A stretch of 64,000 bases of DNA from Cellvibrionaceae bacterium (GCA_021151695.1 JAGKWU010000019.1:1-64000), one strand, 5' to 3'; shown: positions 14,992 to 24,967, numbered from the stretch's first letter. Notes: generated by a model from the sequence alone, not told the origin. Numbers and translations are program-made.

Positions 14992-17900
14992 ATGGATAAT
15001 CTGACTGGACTCAACCAATCCGAGTTTCGCCGCGTACTCGGACGCAACCTTATATTGCCGCTGATTGCGGGCGTCGCCAGCGCAGCCCTCTTTGTATTGT
15101 TAATTGCCAATCTATTAAGTTCCCTCAGCTGGGTTGAACACACAGAAAAAGTATTAAGCGAGATCAATCAACTCCATCGATTGACCGTTGAAATGCAAAG
15201 CGGAACCCGCGGTTTTCTGTTAACCGGAGAGGAAGATTTTTTAACCCCCTATCGCACAGCCAAACCCAAAATCGCTACCGATCTTACTGCGCTCAAACAG
15301 CTCGTCCAGGATAACCAGGCGCAAGTGGAACGCCTCGCGCGAATCCAAATGCTAGTTGGCCAATGGGACGAGTACGCGCGCACAGCGATCAATCAAAAAC
15401 GCACCAATGGCGATTACATTAGCACCATGCAGCAACGCGGCATGCAAGAGTTTGATCTCATTCGCGATGAGTTCAACGCATTTACTGCATTGGAAGAACG
15501 GTTACTGCTAGAACGCAATGATGAGTCGCGCCGCGACACCATTATTGCCATCAGCGTTTACCTGGGTTTTCTCGCACTTTTTACGGGTTTGTTGAGCTAT
15601 TCCGGCCGACGCGAGTTGGTGCGCTTGAGCAATAGTTTTAACAGCGCACTTAACCAGGCACATCAACATGCAGAGACATTGGAAGAACAGGCGTGGCAAC
15701 GTGCAGGCCAGGCACAACTCACTGAAAAAAGCATCGGACAGACGGCTCTGCCACTACTGGGCCGTACTATTCTGGACACACTTGCACTTTATGTAGATTA
15801 CGGTGTTGCAGCACTCTATGTACGCGCACAATCCCAAAGCGATTTGCTGCGCGTGGCAACTTACGGCGGCGGCAAGCTTGATAATCAGGAGGAGCAAGTG
15901 TTTGATAGCACCGAAAGCCTGGTTGGCCAGGCGGCTTTCTCCAACCGCTTGATTCACCTTCAACAACTACCTGAGGATTATTTCCCCAAAGGGTTGACAA
16001 TAAAATCAGGCTTGGGCAGCAGCTCACCAACGCATCTGGTGATGGTTCCCACGGAGCAAGATGGTCTGGCTAATGGCGTACTTGAACTCGGCTTTTTACG
16101 CACACCGACGCCGCGTGAGCTAGGTTTTTTAACCCTGATTGCAAGCAACATCGGAAGCATCCTGGAGTCCGCCCTTGCGCGCCAACGTTTGCAAAAAGTG
16201 CTGGAAGAAACCCAACAGCTGAACGAAGAGTTACAAGTGCAACAGGAAGAGCTACGCGCAGCCAACGAAGAACTGGAAGAGCAATCGCGCGCATTGGAAG
16301 AATCGCAATCCATATTAGAAAACCAGAAAGCCGAACTGGAACAAACCAACGAAAAACTCTCAGAGCAGGCTAACACCCTCGACCAACGCAACAGCCAATT
16401 GGTAAGTGCGAAAACAGAGCTGGAAAATCGCGCACAGGATTTACAACGCGCCAGCCGTTACAAGTCCGAGTTTTTAGCCAACATGTCACACGAGCTGCGC
16501 ACACCACTCAACAGCGCTATGATCCTGGCAAAACTACTTGCCGAAAATAGCGGCGGCAACCTCACCAAAGAGCAAGTTGAATTTGCACAAACTATTTACG
16601 GCTCAGGCAATGATTTGCTCGATTTGATTAATGATATTCTCGATATATCCAAAGTAGAGGCTGGTAAACTCGAGCTGGCGCCCGACCAGATTCCATTGGA
16701 ACAATTGGTGGAAAGTTTGCAATTAACCTTCACTCCCCTTGCACAGGCCAAGCAACTGGAATTCAGTGCCCGCATTGAAGCGGGAACCGCCGGTAGTATT
16801 TATACAGATCGTCAACGGCTCGAACAGATATTAAAAAATCTGATCTCCAATGCCATTAAATTTACCGATACCGGCAAAGTCGAATTAATCCTCAGCGATG
16901 CCGGCACCGGCGCCGTTAACTTCGCCGTACGCGATACAGGTATAGGCATTGCCGATAATCAGCAAGAATTAATTTTCGAAGCCTTTCAACAAGCCGATGG
17001 CAGCATTAATCGCCGCTATGGTGGGACGGGGCTCGGCCTCTCAATTTCACGTGATCTTGCCCATTTGCTTGGCGGCTCCATTTATTTGCAAAGCGCGCCC
17101 AACCAGGGCAGCACCTTTACCCTGCAATTACCTGCGGAATTGCAAATGGCCAGAGAGCAGAAAGTACCCGCTAGAGAGAAATTATCAGCGCTACCAACCA
17201 AGCGCGAAAGCGAAACAGAAACAGCGACAGCTCCTGCCGCCCTGCCATTCAACGATGACCGTGGCAACAGCATCCATAGTGACCGAACTGTGCTGGTAGT
17301 GGAAGATGACCCGGGATTTGCCCGCATATTGCTAGACCTCGCCCGCGAATTAAAATATCGCTGCCTGGTCGCCCAAAGTGCTGGCGAAGCCATGTCGATG
17401 GCGAGTGAGTTCAAGCCGGATGCTATTTTGCTGGACTTGGGTTTGCCTGATGCATCCGGCATGAGCGTGCTGCAAAAACTCAAAACAAATCCAGCGACAC
17501 GCCATATTCCAGTACACATTATATCTGCTGCTGACAGTTCTTCTGCCGCCTTGCAAATGGGTGCCGTGGGTTATGTAATTAAACCGACTACGCGCGATAG
17601 ATTGAAGCAGGTGTTTGAAAAACTCGAAAACAAATTCACACAAAAGGTTAAACGTGTCCTGCTGGTAGAGGATGACGCAACCCAGCGCCAGGCAATAGTC
17701 CATTTGATCAACGATGAAGATGTGGAAATTACCGCAGTTGCACTGGGAGGAGAAGCCATAGATTTACTGCGCAATAATATCTATGACTGCATGATCATTG
17801 ATTTGAAATTGCCAGACATGCAGGGCCCGGAATTATTGCAGCGCATGTCCACCGAAGCCATTTGCTGCTTTCCTCCCGTGATCGTTTATACCGGTCGCAA

Positions 17901-18465
17901 TCTGACGCGAGAAGAAGAAAACAATCTGCTCAAATACTCCCGCTCAATTATCATCAAAGGTGCGCGCTCACCCGAACGCTTGCTGGACGAAGTCACCCTC
18001 TTTTTACACAAGGTGGAGTCGCAGCTATCCAGCGAGCGTCAAAGTATGCTGAAGACCTTGCGCGGTCGCGATCGAGCCCTGGAGGGTCGCCGCGTATTAC
18101 TGGTGGATGATGATGTGCGTAATATTTTTGCATTAAGTGGTGCGCTTGAGCAAAAAGGTGCGGTTGTTGAAATTGCTCGCGACGGCCAGGAGGCCATAGA
18201 CAAACTGGATGAAGTAAAAGACATAGATGTGGTATTGATGGATATCATGATGCCCGGCATGGACGGCCTGGAAGCCACGCGTCGTATTCGCCAAAACCAG
18301 AGCTTCCAAAAACTGCCTATCATCGCCGTTACCGCCAAAGCCATGAAGGACGATCAGGAGCAATGCCTGAAAGCCGGAGCTTCCGATTATTTGGCCAAAC
18401 CCATAGACATCGACAGACTCTATTCCCTGCTAAAAGTATGGATGCCTACTATGGAACGCATTTAA
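14992..18465 (+). CDS. Hybrid histidine kinase, CHASE3-GAF-HisKA-HATPase-REC-REC-REC
   Basis: This 1157-aa membrane sensor has a transmembrane helix near residues 20-42, a CHASE3-type periplasmic domain with the GFLLTGEEDFL signature, a second helix near 185-205, a GAF domain (about 245-385), a long coiled coil rich in Glu and Gln (about 395-485), and a HisKA/HATPase core with the phosphorylated His at 500 (SHELRTP). Three receiver domains follow with acceptor aspartates at about 815, 937 and 1084. I chose the ATG at 14992, which places the membrane helix near the N-terminus. It heads an operon with CheR, CheB and a second kinase. The signal it senses cannot be told from sequence. Confidence 0.88.
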   Translation: MDNLTGLNQSEFRRVLGRNLILPLIAGVASAALFVLLIANLLSSLSWVEHTEKVLSEINQLHRLTVEMQSGTRGFLLTGEEDFLTPYRTAKPKIATDLTALKQLVQDNQAQVERLARIQMLVGQWDEYARTAINQKRTNGDYISTMQQRGMQEFDLIRDEFNAFTALEERLLLERNDESRRDTIIAISVYLGFLALFTGLLSYSGRRELVRLSNSFNSALNQAHQHAETLEEQAWQRAGQAQLTEKSIGQTALPLLGRTILDTLALYVDYGVAALYVRAQSQSDLLRVATYGGGKLDNQEEQVFDSTESLVGQAAFSNRLIHLQQLPEDYFPKGLTIKSGLGSSSPTHLVMVPTEQDGLANGVLELGFLRTPTPRELGFLTLIASNIGSILESALARQRLQKVLEETQQLNEELQVQQEELRAANEELEEQSRALEESQSILENQKAELEQTNEKLSEQANTLDQRNSQLVSAKTELENRAQDLQRASRYKSEFLANMSHELRTPLNSAMILAKLLAENSGGNLTKEQVEFAQTIYGSGNDLLDLINDILDISKVEAGKLELAPDQIPLEQLVESLQLTFTPLAQAKQLEFSARIEAGTAGSIYTDRQRLEQILKNLISNAIKFTDTGKVELILSDAGTGAVNFAVRDTGIGIADNQQELIFEAFQQADGSINRRYGGTGLGLSISRDLAHLLGGSIYLQSAPNQGSTFTLQLPAELQMAREQKVPAREKLSALPTKRESETETATAPAALPFNDDRGNSIHSDRTVLVVEDDPGFARILLDLARELKYRCLVAQSAGEAMSMASEFKPDAILLDLGLPDASGMSVLQKLKTNPATRHIPVHIISAADSSSAALQMGAVGYVIKPTTRDRLKQVFEKLENKFTQKVKRVLLVEDDATQRQAIVHLINDEDVEITAVALGGEAIDLLRNNIYDCMIIDLKLPDMQGPELLQRMSTEAICCFPPVIVYTGRNLTREEENNLLKYSRSIIIKGARSPERLLDEVTLFLHKVESQLSSERQSMLKTLRGRDRALEGRRVLLVDDDVRNIFALSGALEQKGAVVEIARDGQEAIDKLDEVKDIDVVLMDIMMPGMDGLEATRRIRQNQSFQKLPIIAVTAKAMKDDQEQCLKAGASDYLAKPIDIDRLYSLLKVWMPTMERI

Positions 18466-18486
18466 TACCTGGAACAGGATCAATCA

Positions 18487-19308
18487 ATGCTCCACAACAC
18501 TAACGCAGATATAGAATTACCCTTACTGCTTCAGGCGATTTACCTGAAATATAATTATGATTTCCGCGAATATGCCGGCGCTTCGATCAAGCGCCGTGTT
18601 TTACATGCATTACGCCAACTTAAATGCAACAGCATCTCTGAATTACAAACCAGAATACTACATTCACCAGAAGCGTTTGCCGAGCTGCTGCAGGTCATCA
18701 CTATTCCCACTACTGAAATGTTTCGCGACCCCAGTTATTTTCTGGCATTGCGGCAACAAGTAGTGCCTTTTCTCAAAACCTATCCTTCGCTCAAAATCTG
18801 GATCGCAGGCTGCAGTACTGGCGAAGAACTCTATTCCATGGCCATATTACTGCATGAAGAAGATTTGCTTGAGCGCAGTATTATTTATGCAACGGATATT
18901 AATCCCATATCACTCGAAAAAGCGCGCAAGGGAATTTTCAATCTGGAGCGCGTAGAATCCTATAGCGACAGCTATTTAAAAGCCGGTGGCATTCGCCAAC
19001 TGTCCGATTATTATTCTTCTGCGTATCGCAACGCACTGTTTGATCGCCGCCTGTGTGAGAACATCACCTTTGCCGATCACAGCCTCGCTACCGACAGTGT
19101 ATTTTCAGAAACTCATTTTATTAGTTGCCGCAATGTAATGATTTATTTTAATCAGGAATTGCAAGAGCGCGCACTGGGCTTGTTCCACGAATCTCTCTGC
19201 CATCGGGGATTCCTCGGGCTGGGCAGCAAAGAGAGCCTGGAGTTCTCCTGCTACGCCAATCATTTTGAAGCACTGGTAAAGGCCCAACGCATTTACCGTA
19301 AACTTTAG
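18487..19308 (+). CDS. CheR-type protein-glutamate methyltransferase
   Basis: This 273-aa protein has the CheR organisation: an N-terminal helical domain (YNYDFREYAGASIKRRV) and a SAM-binding domain with IWIAGCSTGEELYSMAILL (about 100-118), ATDIN, and ISCRNVMIYFN near 215. CheR enzymes methylate glutamates on chemoreceptors or on receptor-like sensors. No chemoreceptor gene is in the window, so the substrate may be the upstream hybrid kinase; this is inference. AGGA is seven bases before the ATG. The gene follows the kinase by 21 bp. Confidence 0.85.
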   Translation: MLHNTNADIELPLLLQAIYLKYNYDFREYAGASIKRRVLHALRQLKCNSISELQTRILHSPEAFAELLQVITIPTTEMFRDPSYFLALRQQVVPFLKTYPSLKIWIAGCSTGEELYSMAILLHEEDLLERSIIYATDINPISLEKARKGIFNLERVESYSDSYLKAGGIRQLSDYYSSAYRNALFDRRLCENITFADHSLATDSVFSETHFISCRNVMIYFNQELQERALGLFHESLCHRGFLGLGSKESLEFSCYANHFEALVKAQRIYRKL

Positions 19309-19327
19309 CTGTGAAAAAGATATAGCC

Positions 19328-19915
19328 ATGAATCTTCGCCAAAGGCTTAACAATCTTGAAGCAATCGCTATAGGCGGCTCCGCTGGCGCTATTAAAGCGC
19401 TGCTGCATGTATTGCCCAGCTTACCCGCTGACTACTCGCTCGCCATCATGGTGGTCGTGCATATGCCTGAGCTGTTTGAAAGCCGGCTACCACACATTTT
19501 TAACCAATACATGAACCTGCCTGCACAACAGGCATTGGATAAAACGCCGATAGAAAAAGGCAAGGTTTACTTTGCACCGCCTGGCTATCATTTACTGGTA
19601 GAAACCAATCGTCACTTTTCGCTGAGTTGCGAAGAGCCCTTACATTTTTCTCGCCCTGCCATAGATATACTTATGTCCTCCGCAGCCGATACTTACGGCC
19701 CGACACTTGCGGGCATCCTGCTCACGGGTGCAAATCAGGACGGCGCCGAAGGTATGGCGCAAATCCACGCCGCTGGTGGCTTAACCATTGTGCAAGATCC
19801 ACAAGAGGCCGAAATAGCTGTAATGCCATTGGCAGCCATTAAATTATCGCAACCTGATTTTATCCTTAACCTCAATGAAATAATTCATTTGCTCAACCTC
19901 AGGGAACATCATTAA
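19328..19915 (+). CDS. CheB-type methylesterase domain protein without receiver domain
   Basis: This 195-aa protein consists of the CheB C-terminal catalytic domain only. The nucleophile region AIGGSAGAI (about 13-21), the VVVHMP segment with the catalytic His (about 43) and GILLTGANQDGAEGM with the catalytic Asp (about 140) are present. The usual N-terminal receiver domain is absent, so activity cannot be controlled by direct phosphorylation and may depend on the neighbouring REC proteins. The stop codon overlaps the next start (TAATG), which implies translational coupling. Confidence 0.85.
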   Translation: MNLRQRLNNLEAIAIGGSAGAIKALLHVLPSLPADYSLAIMVVVHMPELFESRLPHIFNQYMNLPAQQALDKTPIEKGKVYFAPPGYHLLVETNRHFSLSCEEPLHFSRPAIDILMSSAADTYGPTLAGILLTGANQDGAEGMAQIHAAGGLTIVQDPQEAEIAVMPLAAIKLSQPDFILNLNEIIHLLNLREHH

Positions 19916-21129
19916 TGCCCTATCAGCCTATTACCAAAGTATTAATTGTCGACGACCTACCAGAAAACCTGCAGGCACTTGATTTCGCTATTGCGGAAGA
20001 AGGTCGTGAGATTTTTAAAGCGCAGTCGGGCGACGAGGCGCTCTCACTTATGCTCGAGCATGATTTTGCATTGGCGATACTCGATGTGATGATGCCCGGG
20101 ATGAATGGTTTTGAGCTCGCCGAGCTTATGCGCGCCACCAAGCGCACCCGTCATATTCCTATTGTATTTGTCAGCGCTGGTGGCCATGAATTAAATTTTG
20201 CTTTTCGCGGTTACGAGGCGGGTGCGGTAGATTTTTTGTATAAGCCCCTGGACGTCACCACGGTCAAAAGTAAAGTCAATGTCTTTGTTTCCCTTCATCA
20301 AAAAAGAAGCGAGGTAAGACAACGCGTTGCCGAACTTGAACAAACCCAGCGAGAGTTGCGTCAAACCCAACTGGAACTTGAGCGCGCGCTGAAGCTGCGC
20401 GATGAGTTTATGTCCACAGTTGCCCATGAATTACGCACACCGTTAAACACCCTGCATCTGGAAAACCAGATCCGCAGCATGCAATTGAACAAAGGCGACA
20501 CAGAGGCGTTTAGTGTAGAAAAACTTCGCGCCATGTTGGCCCGCGATGGGCGACAGCTGCAAAGCATGATTCATTTAATTAGCGATATGGTGGATGTTTC
20601 GCGGATACAAAGCGGCAGGCTCTCTATTCGCCCTGTGCAGACCAACCTCTCTGTACTTCTCCGCCGCTTGGCTACTGATCTCTCCGCCCAGGCAGAAGCC
20701 AGCGGCTGCTGCATTGAATTGAATCTTCAAGAAAACATCTTTGGAATATGGGATGATTTTCGCGTGGAGCAAATTATCGTAAACCTGCTCACAAATGCAT
20801 TGCGCTACGGTAGTGGCCGCCCGGTAACCGTTGGGCTAACAGCCACTGAGGACACAGCCCAAATCATCGTAAACGATCAAGGTGAAGGGATTTCAAAAGA
20901 GGATCAGTTGCGTATCTTTGAAAAATTTGAACGTGGCGGCAATAAATCCATTCGCGAAGGTTTGGGCATGGGCCTGTATATCGCCATGCAATTGACCGCA
21001 GCGCATGAGGGTCATCTAAGCGTGTCCAGCGAGCCGGGCAAAGGTGCAACTTTTACATTGCAATTACCTCGCAACTTAACCCCCAGAGTAGACACAATAC
21101 AAAACGCAGCGACTGAGCCAACGCATTAA
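19915..21129 (+). CDS. REC-histidine kinase, 404 aa, soluble
   Basis: An N-terminal receiver domain with acceptor Asp57 (LDVMMPGMNGFEL) is joined by a short coiled coil (about 130-165) to a HisKA domain with His171 (VAHELRTP) and an HATPase domain with GEGIS, a FEKFERGGN segment and GLGMGLYI. There is no membrane segment. The receiver-first order means that an upstream kinase can control this kinase, which fits a phosphorelay from the large hybrid kinase in the same operon. It ends the four-gene unit. Confidence 0.87.
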   Translation: MPYQPITKVLIVDDLPENLQALDFAIAEEGREIFKAQSGDEALSLMLEHDFALAILDVMMPGMNGFELAELMRATKRTRHIPIVFVSAGGHELNFAFRGYEAGAVDFLYKPLDVTTVKSKVNVFVSLHQKRSEVRQRVAELEQTQRELRQTQLELERALKLRDEFMSTVAHELRTPLNTLHLENQIRSMQLNKGDTEAFSVEKLRAMLARDGRQLQSMIHLISDMVDVSRIQSGRLSIRPVQTNLSVLLRRLATDLSAQAEASGCCIELNLQENIFGIWDDFRVEQIIVNLLTNALRYGSGRPVTVGLTATEDTAQIIVNDQGEGISKEDQLRIFEKFERGGNKSIREGLGMGLYIAMQLTAAHEGHLSVSSEPGKGATFTLQLPRNLTPRVDTIQNAATEPTH

Positions 21130-21139
21130 TTGTCAAAAA

Positions 21140-21632
21140 TCAATCACTACTGCAACCTCCTCCCATACCATCACTGAATGAATCATTGGCATCTATACCA
21201 CCAAGATGACTAGAGCAACCTATATCCCCACCACAGTAGGGCATAGCGCCATTGTCACTATTCCCGCTCGGAAGGCATAGCCTCTGCTGGTAGATGATGC
21301 AAAAATCGGCCGAAACCTCTCTCACAAAACTGTTGATAATCTCGCGTATATAAGATGAATTCATGCCAAGCCACATCAACCACATGAGAAGGCATGGAAA
21401 CGCTCCGGTTTCCTGCCAAACTGCAAATATAAAAATACTTGCGTAACGCATTTCCAACTAGCTTCACATCATCTTCCGACAGGTGTGGGTAACGCGTTAT
21501 GATTTTATGTTTAATGCCTTCTGGAAAAGTAAAATTCAAAATAAACTGCCCCCACTGTCGCACCAGATGACGATAGAAGAACCAGCCTATAACCACAGTT
21601 ACGACAACCACGACAACAAGCCTGATAAACAT
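21140..21632 (-). pseudogene. Gly/Cys-rich domain protein, probably frameshifted
   Basis: The upstream frame (ATG at 21632, stop near 21258) encodes an N-terminal membrane helix rich in Val and then PSHVVDVAWHEFILYTRDYQ and FGRFLHH(L)PAEAM, a signature of a conserved bacterial family. The proteins I recall continue after AEAM and finish with a Cys/Gly-rich tail of the type CGxDIGCSSxxGG. Here the first frame stops right after AEAMPSERE, but a second minus-strand frame reads through the same point and encodes MPYCGGDIGCSSHLGG and ends GMGGGCSSD at 21140. This looks like one gene broken by a frameshift near 21260-21300, and the middle also seems shorter than usual. A sequencing error is the main alternative. 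Confidence 0.55.
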
Positions 21633-21806
21633 AAAGTATTCCGCTCGGACAGTAATATTTCCACTCACATTTATGGTGCATGCTCCGATAATTCCAGAAA
21701 CACAAAGGACCTCAATTTTTCCTGGAAAAATCTATCAATGCAATTATCGCTGCCCCATCAAGAGAGATCCCCTTAAATAGGTGGATGCATTGATAGCTAT
21801 AAAAGA

Positions 21807-21848
21807 AAAAGCCAAAGAGCCCCAATAAAGGTAGACTCTTTGGCTTTT
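21807..21848 (-). terminator. Terminator after the DUF4399 gene
   Basis: A perfect 13-bp stem (aaaagccaaagag with ctctttggctttt) encloses 16 bases and lies 16 bp after the stop codon at 21865. It has A and T runs on both sides, so it may work in both directions. Confidence 0.8.
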
Positions 21849-21864
21849 AAAATTTTGAAATTAA

Positions 21865-22296
21865 TTATTTAACAGTTACAGTAATTTTCTTTGAAACCAA
21901 CGGATGGTCGCCTGGAACATGTTGATAATCACCCAATACCAGCTGCAATGTATGCTTGCCGGGTGTCAGGGTAACTTCGGTTTCGGTTTGGCCTTTGCCG
22001 AAATGGAGCAATGTAGGGGATGCTGGCAACGGGGTGTGGAAATCCGGCAATGTTTCTGTATCTATCAGCAAATGATGATGACCGGAATTAGGTTGGTTTG
22101 TACCCGCGGGGACTATGTCTACGCCTGTAGCGCCAAACTTAACTTTAAAGGTAGTCGGCACTGTTGCACCATTAGCCGGTGATTCAATAAAAACCTTGGC
22201 TTTATGGTGGTGTTTCTCGGCGGCCATAGCCACCGAAGAGGCCGCTACCATCGCTCCCAGCAGAGTACCGGTCAATAAGAAATTAAAAACTTTCAT
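21865..22296 (-). CDS. DUF4399 exported protein, 143 aa
   Basis: A signal peptide ends at VAMA-A (about residue 25). The mature part begins with a His-rich KHHHKAKV and contains the family signature ESPANGATVPTTFKVKFGA, NSGHHHLLID and GDYQHVPGDHPLVSK. This is the small periplasmic DUF4399 beta-sandwich family, whose function is not established; the clustered histidines suggest metal binding, which is inference. It has its own terminator and appears to be monocistronic. Confidence 0.85.
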   Translation of the reverse strand: MKVFNFLLTGTLLGAMVAASSVAMAAEKHHHKAKVFIESPANGATVPTTFKVKFGATGVDIVPAGTNQPNSGHHHLLIDTETLPDFHTPLPASPTLLHFGKGQTETEVTLTPGKHTLQLVLGDYQHVPGDHPLVSKKITVTVK

Positions 22297-22430
22297 GTAA
22301 TGTCCCCTTAATAATATTTAAGTAAATAATAAAAACCATAACCTTATCAATCGGTAAAAGTCTACTGCTGGAACTTTTAAAAAACTACAGCTCTCGAATA
22401 TTAAAGCGCCATTATGTCAACGAATAATAG

Positions 22431-22838
22431 TCATCTTATAACTTCTATCGAAGTGGGCACGCCTATCCATTCCTCAGCAGCTTGCTGAATCCCTAACACA
22501 CGCGAATAATGTTTTTCATCGCGTAGATCAGAGATTTCGTAAATAAAGCCACCAGCTGGACCCTCTGTAGAGAAATAAGCAAGCCGGACACCACTGGACG
22601 CTATAGTGCACTCCTGGGCAATTTCGTAGCCATCTTCAAGCAGTCGCGCTCTTTTTTGATCAAACGCTGCGCAGCTGAGCCAGGCAGATACATGCTGCAA
22701 CCCCTCGCCTCCGGTATCAAGAAACTCTTTATAAATACTCGGAGACAGATCATGCTGGGCAATCAGTTCTATCTGTAATGATCCGGAATTGGCAAGTGAA
22801 TACTCATATAGATTCCTTAATAAAAATTTACGCAGTAT
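22431..22838 (-). pseudogene. C-terminal remnant of a VOC/glyoxalase-family protein
   Basis: The frame is open from 22838 to the stop at 22431. Its translation matches the C-terminal two thirds of VOC proteins of the Glyoxalase_4 type: SLQIELIAQHD, GGEGLQHVSAW, VRLAYFSTE, GGFIYEISDL. The first ATG (22700) lies in the middle of the conserved region, after the motif IELIAQHD, and no start codon exists further up before an in-frame TGA at 22839. The N-terminal metal-binding half is missing. I therefore call it a truncated gene rather than an 89-aa protein. Confidence 0.6.
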
Positions 22839-22991
22839 TCATTCTGCAACACGGGCACACCGCAACTTTCAAGTGTTATAAATGCCAATATTCCATTGAG
22901 CGCCCCTCATTGCTCATTATTAGCGCCATGCTGCTTCAACTTGCTGCCGCGCTTTACAGTCATATCTCATTAAACAATATAAGGGTCAGCG

Positions 22992-24701
22992 ATGCCTCAC
23001 AATATCAGTTTAATTACTACCATTGCCGCCGGCCTGGGGTTAGCAATGATTCTGGGCTTTGTGGCTGTACGTTTACGTATGCCTCCCCTGGTGGGTTATC
23101 TGCTGGCTGGCATTATAGCGGCACCCACCACGCCCGGTTTTGTAGCCGATGTGGCGCTGGCAAGCCAATTGGCGGAAATTGGTGTGATGCTGCTGATGTT
23201 TGGCGTGGGTCTGCATTTCTCGATTGAAGATCTACTCTCCGTCAAACGCATAGCCATACCCGGTGCAATATTTCAAATATTACTCGCCACTTTATTAGGC
23301 GGTGGCGCCGGTTTATTTTGGGGGTTCACTGTTGGTGAGTCACTGGTATTTGGTCTCGCACTTTCGGTGGCTAGTACAGTGGTATTGCTCAAGGCACTGG
23401 AGTCACTCGGCGCCATTGATACCATCAATGGGCGAATCGCCGTGGGCTGGCTGGTGGTTGAAGATTTGGTGATGGTATTGGTGTTGGTGCTCTTGCCACC
23501 ACTAGCTGGCTTGCTCGGCGGCCACAGTTCCGCGGATACACACCACGCTGCCGCGCAACATAGCCTGGGCATGAGCTTGCTGATCACTATTGGAAAAGTG
23601 GTTGCATTTATTGCGTTTATGTTGATTGTAGGCAAACGCGTTTTGCCCAAATTGCTTTGGGCCGCAGCAGGCACTGGCTCACGTGAATTATTCAGTTTGT
23701 GTGTGATAGCGACGGCAGTGGGCGTTGCTTACGGCTCCGCTATGTTGTTTGATGTTTCCTTCGCACTGGGCGCATTTTTTGCCGGCATGATGCTGCGCGA
23801 ATCAGAATTCAGCCACCGCGCCGCCGATGATTCCCTGCCCTTGCGCGACGCTTTTGCTGTGTTGTTTTTCGTCTCTGTCGGCATGTTGTTTGATCCCAAA
23901 ATACTGCTTGAGGAACCGGTAAAAGTCTTGATCGTCATTGCCATTATTATGTTCGGCAAAACTATCGCCGCTGTGGGCCTGGTACTGGCATTTCGCTATC
24001 CACTGAATACTGCCCTCACCGTGGGCGCCAGCCTCGCACAAATCGGCGAATTTTCATTTATCCTCGCGGGACTCAGTATTGATCTTGGATTGATGGATAT
24101 AAGAACACAAAATTTAATATTAGCCGGCGCACTTGCGTCCATTGCACTCAATTCCGTTATGTTTGCCGCACTTGAGCCCCTACAAAACTGGATTCGCAAA
24201 CACTCGGCTTTTGCGCGCACACTGGAATTGCGCACAGACCCATTATCCACGCTGCCCACCAGCGTCGAAGAGAAATTCCTCACTGGACAAGCAGTGCTGG
24301 TTGGTTATGGTCGTGTAGGATGCCGGATTGCGAAAACCTTAAGCGAACATAAAATTCCCTTCGTTGTCGTCGATACCAATCGCGAGATTATTGAGCAATT
24401 ACGCGCGCAAAATATACCTGCCGTGTGCGGTGATGCTTCAGATTCCAATGTGCTTATCCAGGCCCATATCGCCAATGCCAGCCTGGTCATAGCCGCTACG
24501 TCAAACACTTTTCACGTCAAAAATATGATAGACACAGCGCGCAAGTTAAACCCGACTATAGAAATCGTTATTCGTACCCATAACGAAGAAGAGGCGACGC
24601 TGTGGAAAAAGGAAAATATTGGCAAGGTTTTCTTAAGTGAACAACAGTTGGCAGATGGTATGTCAGAGCATGTGCTGGCAAGGATGGGGAGACACATGTA
24701 G
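22992..24701 (+). CDS. ybaL: YbaL-type cation:proton antiporter with RCK domain
   Basis: This 569-aa protein has about 12 membrane helices (1-395) of the Kef/CPA2 antiporter family, with the VEDLVMVLVLVLLPPL segment characteristic of YbaL/KefB, followed by an RCK/TrkA-N NAD-binding domain (VLVGYGRVGCRIAKTL near 437-452, and GDASD near 490). It probably exchanges K+ or Na+ for protons and senses nucleotides through the RCK domain. No KefF/KefG ancillary protein is adjacent. Remnants of unrelated genes flank it on both sides. The ATG at 22992 is preceded by AAGGGTC. Confidence 0.88.
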   Translation: MPHNISLITTIAAGLGLAMILGFVAVRLRMPPLVGYLLAGIIAAPTTPGFVADVALASQLAEIGVMLLMFGVGLHFSIEDLLSVKRIAIPGAIFQILLATLLGGGAGLFWGFTVGESLVFGLALSVASTVVLLKALESLGAIDTINGRIAVGWLVVEDLVMVLVLVLLPPLAGLLGGHSSADTHHAAAQHSLGMSLLITIGKVVAFIAFMLIVGKRVLPKLLWAAAGTGSRELFSLCVIATAVGVAYGSAMLFDVSFALGAFFAGMMLRESEFSHRAADDSLPLRDAFAVLFFVSVGMLFDPKILLEEPVKVLIVIAIIMFGKTIAAVGLVLAFRYPLNTALTVGASLAQIGEFSFILAGLSIDLGLMDIRTQNLILAGALASIALNSVMFAALEPLQNWIRKHSAFARTLELRTDPLSTLPTSVEEKFLTGQAVLVGYGRVGCRIAKTLSEHKIPFVVVDTNREIIEQLRAQNIPAVCGDASDSNVLIQAHIANASLVIAATSNTFHVKNMIDTARKLNPTIEIVIRTHNEEEATLWKKENIGKVFLSEQQLADGMSEHVLARMGRHM

Positions 24702-24733
24702 GCGCCGCTAAAGCGATGCGCGCCTCCCTGAAT

Positions 24734-24967
24734 TATGCGCGCCGCCGCACCGGATGAAAAGCTGGGATAAAGTTGGGTGAAACCAACAGCATCGCCGCCA
24801 TCATTTTCGGCAATAAAGATGATAGATTCGTTGTGGGAAAATCGCTCCAATAGAAATCTCTTCGCCAACCCCAGGTCGCTAGCATTTCCGTAAAATACCC
24901 TGTAGGCATCGAACATAGGCGCCAATACTTGAACATCAGCTACCCTAGCCTGTCTTGTGCTTATCAT
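24734..24967 (-). pseudogene. N-terminal fragment of a GNAT acetyltransferase
   Basis: From the ATG at 24967 the translation reads like the first 75 residues of a GNAT-family acetyltransferase: ISTRQARVADVQVLAPMFDAYR, FYGNASDLGLAKRFLLERF, IFIAENDGGDAVGFTQLYPSFSS. Homology-like sequence stops at AARI (24734); the frame then runs antisense into ybaL. The acetyl-CoA-binding motif (R/Q-x-x-G-x-G/A) that should follow is missing. Truncation is clear. Confidence 0.65.

Noticed and set aside
15978..16391. Cys/Ser-rich minus-strand frame inside the hybrid kinase
   Set aside because: Antisense of the coiled-coil codons of a clear kinase gene.
22431..22700. 89-aa protein starting at the ATG at 22700
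   Set aside because: VOC-type homology extends upstream of this ATG in frame, so the ATG is internal to a truncated gene.
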